Below, piece after piece: positions 59,640 through 64,000 of a stretch of DNA of 64,000 nucleotides. A program made the position numbers and the translations under genes. The stretch is from Apricaphanius iberus. Its lineage: Eukaryota > Chordata > Actinopteri > Cyprinodontiformes > Aphaniidae. How positions within the stretch are numbered: the first letter of the stretch is position 1; each line of letters opens with the position of its first letter. Below the pieces are notes generated by a model, which did no database searches, was not told the DNA's origin, and saw nothing but the letters and a program-made list of their open reading frames with translations. The stretch is taken from assembly GCA_028564705.1 (NCBI GenBank), contig JAPXFQ010000831.1:186001-250000 (forward strand), written 5' to 3'.

Positions 59640-60740
59640 TTAGATGTGGAGCCACCTGTGCGCCCGTAATGACTCACGCTGCCCTCATGTTCCTGCTCAT
59701 CAAACGGGAGGCCGGCCGTCGTCCAATGGGGGTCGGCTCGTCATCTGCCTGCCTTTGTTGGGCGCATGTCATGCTCTGATACTCATGGCGGAAATAATAA
59801 TAATAATAAAATAAATAAAAAAACCATCAGAGCCTGACTAATGTGGCTGTGCAGACGCAGCAGTGAGAGGTGGGGGGGCGGCAAGGGCACGCCGGTGCAC
59901 TCTGGGTCTCGACACTGAGGTCACCGAGCTTCACGTTCGTTAATTTGCATCGGAGTGCAAGAGGAGACAAATTTATGAATTTGTCAAGTTGAGATTTAAA
60001 AAAAAGTCTGTGTTTCAGTTGTGCTTTTTGTAAATCCCCAAATCCAGGTCAAATTGTAGTGGGTTTTTTTATTATTCGATGTTCCTTTATCCCCTTACTC
60101 ACTCACCATGCTTCCCTTCTCCATTTCATCTTTCTCTGAGTGCTCTCGTTGCCTGAGGTCAGTTTGTCACAGAGAACGCAAGCTTTTCTCACTTGAACGC
60201 ATCAGTTCAATTCATTGCTGTGTACAAACAGTCATATCAAGCAGGGATGACATGCACCCACCTCTCCCCCTCCCTTCCTTCCTTCCCACAGATATGAAAT
60301 ATGTCCCTCCTGCTCTCTGGGCTGCAGCCTCCAACACTGGCTGAGCCCCTCCCCAGCATGAGATGGGTTACACAAGCTGCTGCCCTGGGAATCCCTGTCC
60401 AGCTCATTATCCTGCACCCCTGAGACACAGCTCGTTGTAAATTAGGACATCAAATGATGCAAGCTCGTTAAAGGGCCACAGATTTGCTCATTAGCATCAG
60501 CACCTTGGCTTGTTAGAGCCTGTATCAGCATTCAGTCACACCAACCGAGCTGTGTCCCATCAATCCTCTGCACTGACTCAAAGATTTAGGATTAATGTCA
60601 GTTGTAGCCAGCGGGTCAGTGCTGCTGAGGTTCAGATATGGGGCTGATTGATCAGCAGTGGCGGGAAGCTGTGGAAGTTGTTGACAGCTGCCCACTTTTT
60701 TTTCCCTCTCTTCATATTTCAGAGCAGAAACAGGCTGAGG
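59640..60740. promoter_or_regulatory. Candidate conserved non-coding block
   Basis: Repeat-poor, mixed base composition and dense in homeodomain-type words. There is an octamer site atttgcat (59944-59951), cattagcatcag (60491-60502), a bicoid-type ggattaa (60590-60596), and tgacagctgcc (60682-60692) combining a Meis-like TGACAG and an E-box. No frame is conserved. In other vertebrates PPM1A is followed by SIX6, SIX1 and SIX4, whose enhancers lie in such stretches. Inference only. Confidence 0.35.
59791..59823 (+). repeat. (AAT)n / A-rich microsatellite
   Basis: Short imperfect run of AAT and AAATAA units. Confidence 0.8.
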
Positions 60741-62172
60741 ATAACTAATGGCTGACTGGTTGTCTGCAGTTAAGGGGAGCGAAAAGTTAAAGAAACCACC
60801 TTTAAATACACATGTTGCTGCACTCAGGTTTTATGCATCCCATATACATAGAATGTTTATTTATTTTGCAAATTCAAAGAAAGAAAGAAAAATAGATCTT
60901 TTTTTAATCGTATTAAACAGAGAGCGATGCGTTTCAAATATTTATATCTGTTCATTCTGATGTGGAATATTTTTAATGCACTAAATACCTGGTCTGGGCT
61001 CCTTTTGCAGGAATTAAACACTATCATTATCTTCAGGTTCCTGCAGAAACACCAGCAGAAAACACGTCTCCACAACTCATTAATGACCCCGGGATGATTT
61101 CTCACTCGAACTCTCGTATCTGAACCTGTCTTCCTCCAGACCCTCCAACCTAAATTTCTAAATTAGGTGCACTTTTAGCTGAAAAAAAGCAATTTTCGAG
61201 ATGTTATTTTTCTCTCTCTCCGTAAGCTGTGGTAAGATGTCTCAGGTTCATGAGGAAAGCAAGAGTCGAAGCCTCGGTCCTGCCTTCTAAATTACTGACT
61301 GCATTACCACTTGCTGAATCTCCCCCAAACACCTAAATGAATCCTCTTAATGGTGCAGTTATGCCTCTTGCATGTGCACCTCTTTCTGCTAAAGTTCCCC
61401 CCCTTCTAGTCAACTTTCCGTTTAAAACAGCCATTAAAAACAGCCAGCTTCTTTAGCAGTGACCTTCTGCTGCTCACCATGCTTTTGGAGGTCATCAGAC
61501 CATCTCGGCGTGACAGTGATCCACATTTCACTACTTTTATCAATGCAATAAAGAAAGTCCTTCGCTCTGACTCTGTATTGAGCTTAAATAATATTTTATT
61601 GTGCAGGTGACAGCCCTGTGTATTTCAGCACATACAGTGCTTATGACCCTGAGGTGTTATGATCCAGAATCTGTGTTTTTAGATGCATGTCAATCGATGC
61701 CCTTTAAAGTAAACGATCATTTTCTACTAGTTTAGAGCTCATTTTTTAAGTGTCCCATAAATCCCTCTGCGTGTAACAAATCTATATATTAGTTTCTCTT
61801 AAATCGAATTACTTAAGTAACTTTACTTTTTTTGCTGATTTTCTTGTTTATTAATCTTTGATTCTACACACACAAAAATGAAACTACCCATTTGTTCAAA
61901 TTACTTAACCCTAATATGTAGTTTCTACGTAAATAAAATATGTTTGGTAGATCTACATAACTAAATTGCGTTCATTTTATATAAAGCTTTGGACTGACTT
62001 AACAATTTTACTTTTAAGTAACCTAATTCAATTAAGTGGAACCTGTTGACCAAATAAATGTAATTAAAGTCAACCTTTTAATTTTAATGCCGGTATAAAT
62101 GGGCTTAAATGGACTGAAATGAAATTGTTTTCAGCAATATAGCTATGAAGAAACAAATATAAAAACCACCAC

Positions 62173-62826
62173 TGCACTATAAACCCAAATGTTGAAACTC
62201 AATATTAAGGAAAAGAATATTCTAATTCAAATGGTGCATTAGTTCAGCATATTCTTTTTTTTTTTTTGGACAAATAACTCAAACATTTCGAATCACCTAA
62301 TTATCATATTTCCCAGGGTGCTTAGGGGCATGTTTTTGACTCCATAAGTGACTTGGAATACTGTTGTATTGAGATAGCCATTGTGATCAATGACAATTTA
62401 TATAATTATTCAAAGTTGTGTCAATGTTAATACCACATTCACAGTTGATTACAATTCTGATCATTGTGTCACTTGTGTTGAGAACGATTGTATTTAAGAG
62501 CATAAATATATAATGTTTCATGTGAGTTTTCAATAAGTTCATGTCTGTTTTATAAAAGTACATGACACTAACATAACTTAAAGGTAGTGTACACCAAATG
62601 TGTGTATGAAACTTATAAATGAAAGTTGCATGTACTGAAGATTTGTGAGTTGGCTTAATCGATAACTTTAATTTAATTATAATTAGAAAATATATGTAAC
62701 ATAAACTCCAAATATTTAAGCTTTGATATACTCAAATATCTGAGTTTATGAACTAAAAAAATATGTGGCAACTGATTGCCTCACTTTTTTTGAGTTCTGC
62801 CTACTTATTCGGGTTTACAGTGTGGG
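62173..62826. mobile_element. MITE with aaaccc-type inverted ends
   Basis: Left end actataaacccaaatg and right end tattcgggtttacagtgtg are inverted copies with differences; inner words ttgaaactcaa and tttttgagttctg also pair. AT-rich core, no coding content. Confidence 0.5.
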
Positions 62827-63147
62827 TTTTATGCTTTTAAAGGAGACATATTATGAAAGAAATCACTTTTCCTGGGATTTGGGTTGTTATCGTGTGTCTC
62901 TGGTGCATATACATGGATATAAATTTGGGGAAAAAAACCCATCCATGCTGTTTTTAGTGAGATATGATTTTCTTAATTGATCCTGCATTCAGTCTCTGAT
63001 TTAGCTGTTCAAAATCTGTCCGGCTTTCTACGTCAAAAGCCGGAATATTGGAATATCCACACCTCCTCAGAGCTGCCTCCACCCACCAGGTGCAGCAGTA
63101 AACAACAGTTTCCGATTGGAAAGCACTTGTTCAGATCAGGAAACACC

Positions 63148-63265
63148 ATGTTGCAGCTCCACGCAAAATGCTCCGTTTTTGGCTGCTCAAAAGAGCTCAA
63201 AACACTTTATCGGGTCCCAGTGGAAGAGGACAGAAGAGCGGCATGGGTTGACTTTATTTTTTATG
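63148..63265 (+). pseudogene. THAP-type zinc finger exon of a transposon
   Basis: ATG at 63148; donor gtaaga at 63266. It encodes MLQLHAKCSVFGCSKELKTL followed by YRVPVEEDRRAAWVDFIFY. This has the THAP features C-x4-C (CSVFGC), a hydrophobic-x-R-x-P motif (LYRVP) and the invariant Trp. The remaining Cys-x2-His half would be in a later exon. A rough copy of its 3' end and donor follows at 63378-63452. Confidence 0.6.
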
Positions 63266-63452
63266 GTAAGATGCTGGCGGTAAGAGCGGGGAGGACGGGA
63301 GAAGAAGCAACCGCGGAGTAAAAGGGAAACACGCCGCCAAACTGACCTGCTGAGAACCGGTCAGAAGACGTGAGATCTGCCGCAGACGAGCAGCATAGGT
63401 TGGATTTATTTTTGATGGTAAGATGCTGGCGGTAAAAGCGGGGAAGGCTGAA
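63227..63452 (+). repeat. Tandem duplication around the THAP exon donor
   Basis: 63227-63301 and 63378-63452 share gatggtaagatgctggcggt-type sequence, with gaagagcggcatgggttgac against gacgagcagcataggttgga. The offset is about 151 bp and identity is roughly 80-85% by eye, so the exon end and its splice donor are duplicated. Confidence 0.6.
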
Positions 63453-64000
63453 GACCTGCCGCCACACGGAGCTCAAAGAGCGGGGTCTCTGCGGTGTTAG
63501 AGAGCTGGAGTCAGCTGATGGAGTTGGAAGGCTTTAGAGTCGGCGTCTCAGGAAGATATCAGAGTGTCAGGTAAGCAGTTAAATCTATTCTTTTAACTTG
63601 AAGTAATTTCTTCAATAACCATTCAGAAGTATTTTTGCTGAATTCTCTGAGTATCAGGTTCTCACACAGAAACATTGGGGAGTGGAATTATCAGAATAAA
63701 AATATTTTGAGTTAATTTTCAATTAAATCAAAAATACTTTATTGATCCCATGAGGGGAAATTCAGTAGTTTACAGTACAACCTGTCCACAGATCCAGGTC
63801 ACTGAAGAGCAGTGCTCCCATCTGTATTATTATTATTAACACCGACAGAGTAATTGCAACCTTTATGGTTTAACATTTTTTATCATGTCTTGAGTTATTT
63901 ATCTGAGTTGACCACAGTGGTCACCATATAAACTCTGCATGAGTTCTGATTTCAACTATGATAGTGTTAAATCTGCACTTTTAAATTTGCTGTGCAGGAG

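Larger units (their letters stand above)
62841..64000 (+). mobile_element. TTAA-flanked Kolobok-like element with THAP exon (left part)
   Basis: A TTAA at 62837-62840 is followed by aggagacatattatgaaag, an AGG-type terminus. About 300 bp in is a THAP-coding segment with a splice donor. Kolobok elements are known to use TTAA targets, to have RRG termini and to encode THAP-domain proteins, so that superfamily is the best guess. The right terminus is not found before the window ends. A LINE-tail-like piece (ttattgatcccatgagggga) lies at 63741. Confidence 0.55.

Noticed and set aside
63148..63265. A genuine host THAP gene
   Set aside because: Only half a domain is present, it sits in a TTAA-bounded repeat with a duplicated exon end, and no further exons are visible.

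Overview
The window is nuclear DNA of a ray-finned (teleost) fish. It holds three spliced, recognisable vertebrate genes. The rest is intron and intergenic DNA with many Tc1/mariner, hAT-like, TTAA-target, Penelope-like and L2/Rex-like elements of the kinds common in teleost genomes. No bacterial, organellar or CRISPR features are present. The species cannot be named from the sequence.

Gene layout: (1) 242-15836 (+) is the 3' part of pcnx4 (pecanex-like 4). Nine coding exons join in frame into 979 residues plus stop; the first part of the gene lies before base 1. (2) 16614-22306 (-) is dhrs7, complete in seven exons, a 336-residue membrane-anchored short-chain dehydrogenase/reductase. It converges tail-to-tail on pcnx4. 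(3) 34409-50554 (+) is ppm1a, a complete 384-residue PP2C phosphatase in five coding exons, the last only 30 bp. It has a non-coding first exon ending at 31690 and a probable 3' UTR reaching about 55.55 kb. The order and orientation pcnx4(+), dhrs7(-), ppm1a(+) match human 14q23.1, where SIX6/SIX1/SIX4 follow PPM1A. The repeat-poor, AT/GC-mixed stretch 59640-61560 is therefore a candidate regulatory region for the neighbouring six genes.

Mobile DNA: pcnx4 intron 4376-8100 holds a structurally intact Tc1/mariner element (4577-6194) with perfect 27-bp terminal repeats and an uninterrupted 347-aa transposase whose catalytic spacing is DD38E. Other pcnx4 introns hold a THAP-domain-bearing inverted-repeat element (about 620-1290) and a decayed Tc1 with a hAT-like insertion. 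The dhrs7-ppm1a interval (22.4-31.2 kb) holds a Tc1 copy split by a LINE tail with a 5-bp target duplication, a 5'-truncated Penelope-like element with a fold-back 5' end, and an L2-like fragment. ppm1a intron 35452-43421 is a nest: a THAP-bearing element, a hAT element (39278-41315) containing a TTAA element (40133-41174), and a second hAT element (41437-42594) with a perfect 8-bp target duplication. A third THAP-coding remnant lies near the right edge (63148-63265), behind a TTAA-AGG terminus.

Most promising observations: the intact DD38E element; three independent THAP-domain remnants in repeats, two of them in a long-inverted-repeat family and one behind a Kolobok-like TTAA terminus; the Penelope-like fold-back and hammerhead-like tail; the possible antisense overlap of the pcnx4 and dhrs7 3' ends; and the candidate conserved non-coding block next to the expected SIX cluster. 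I see no wholly new gene system.
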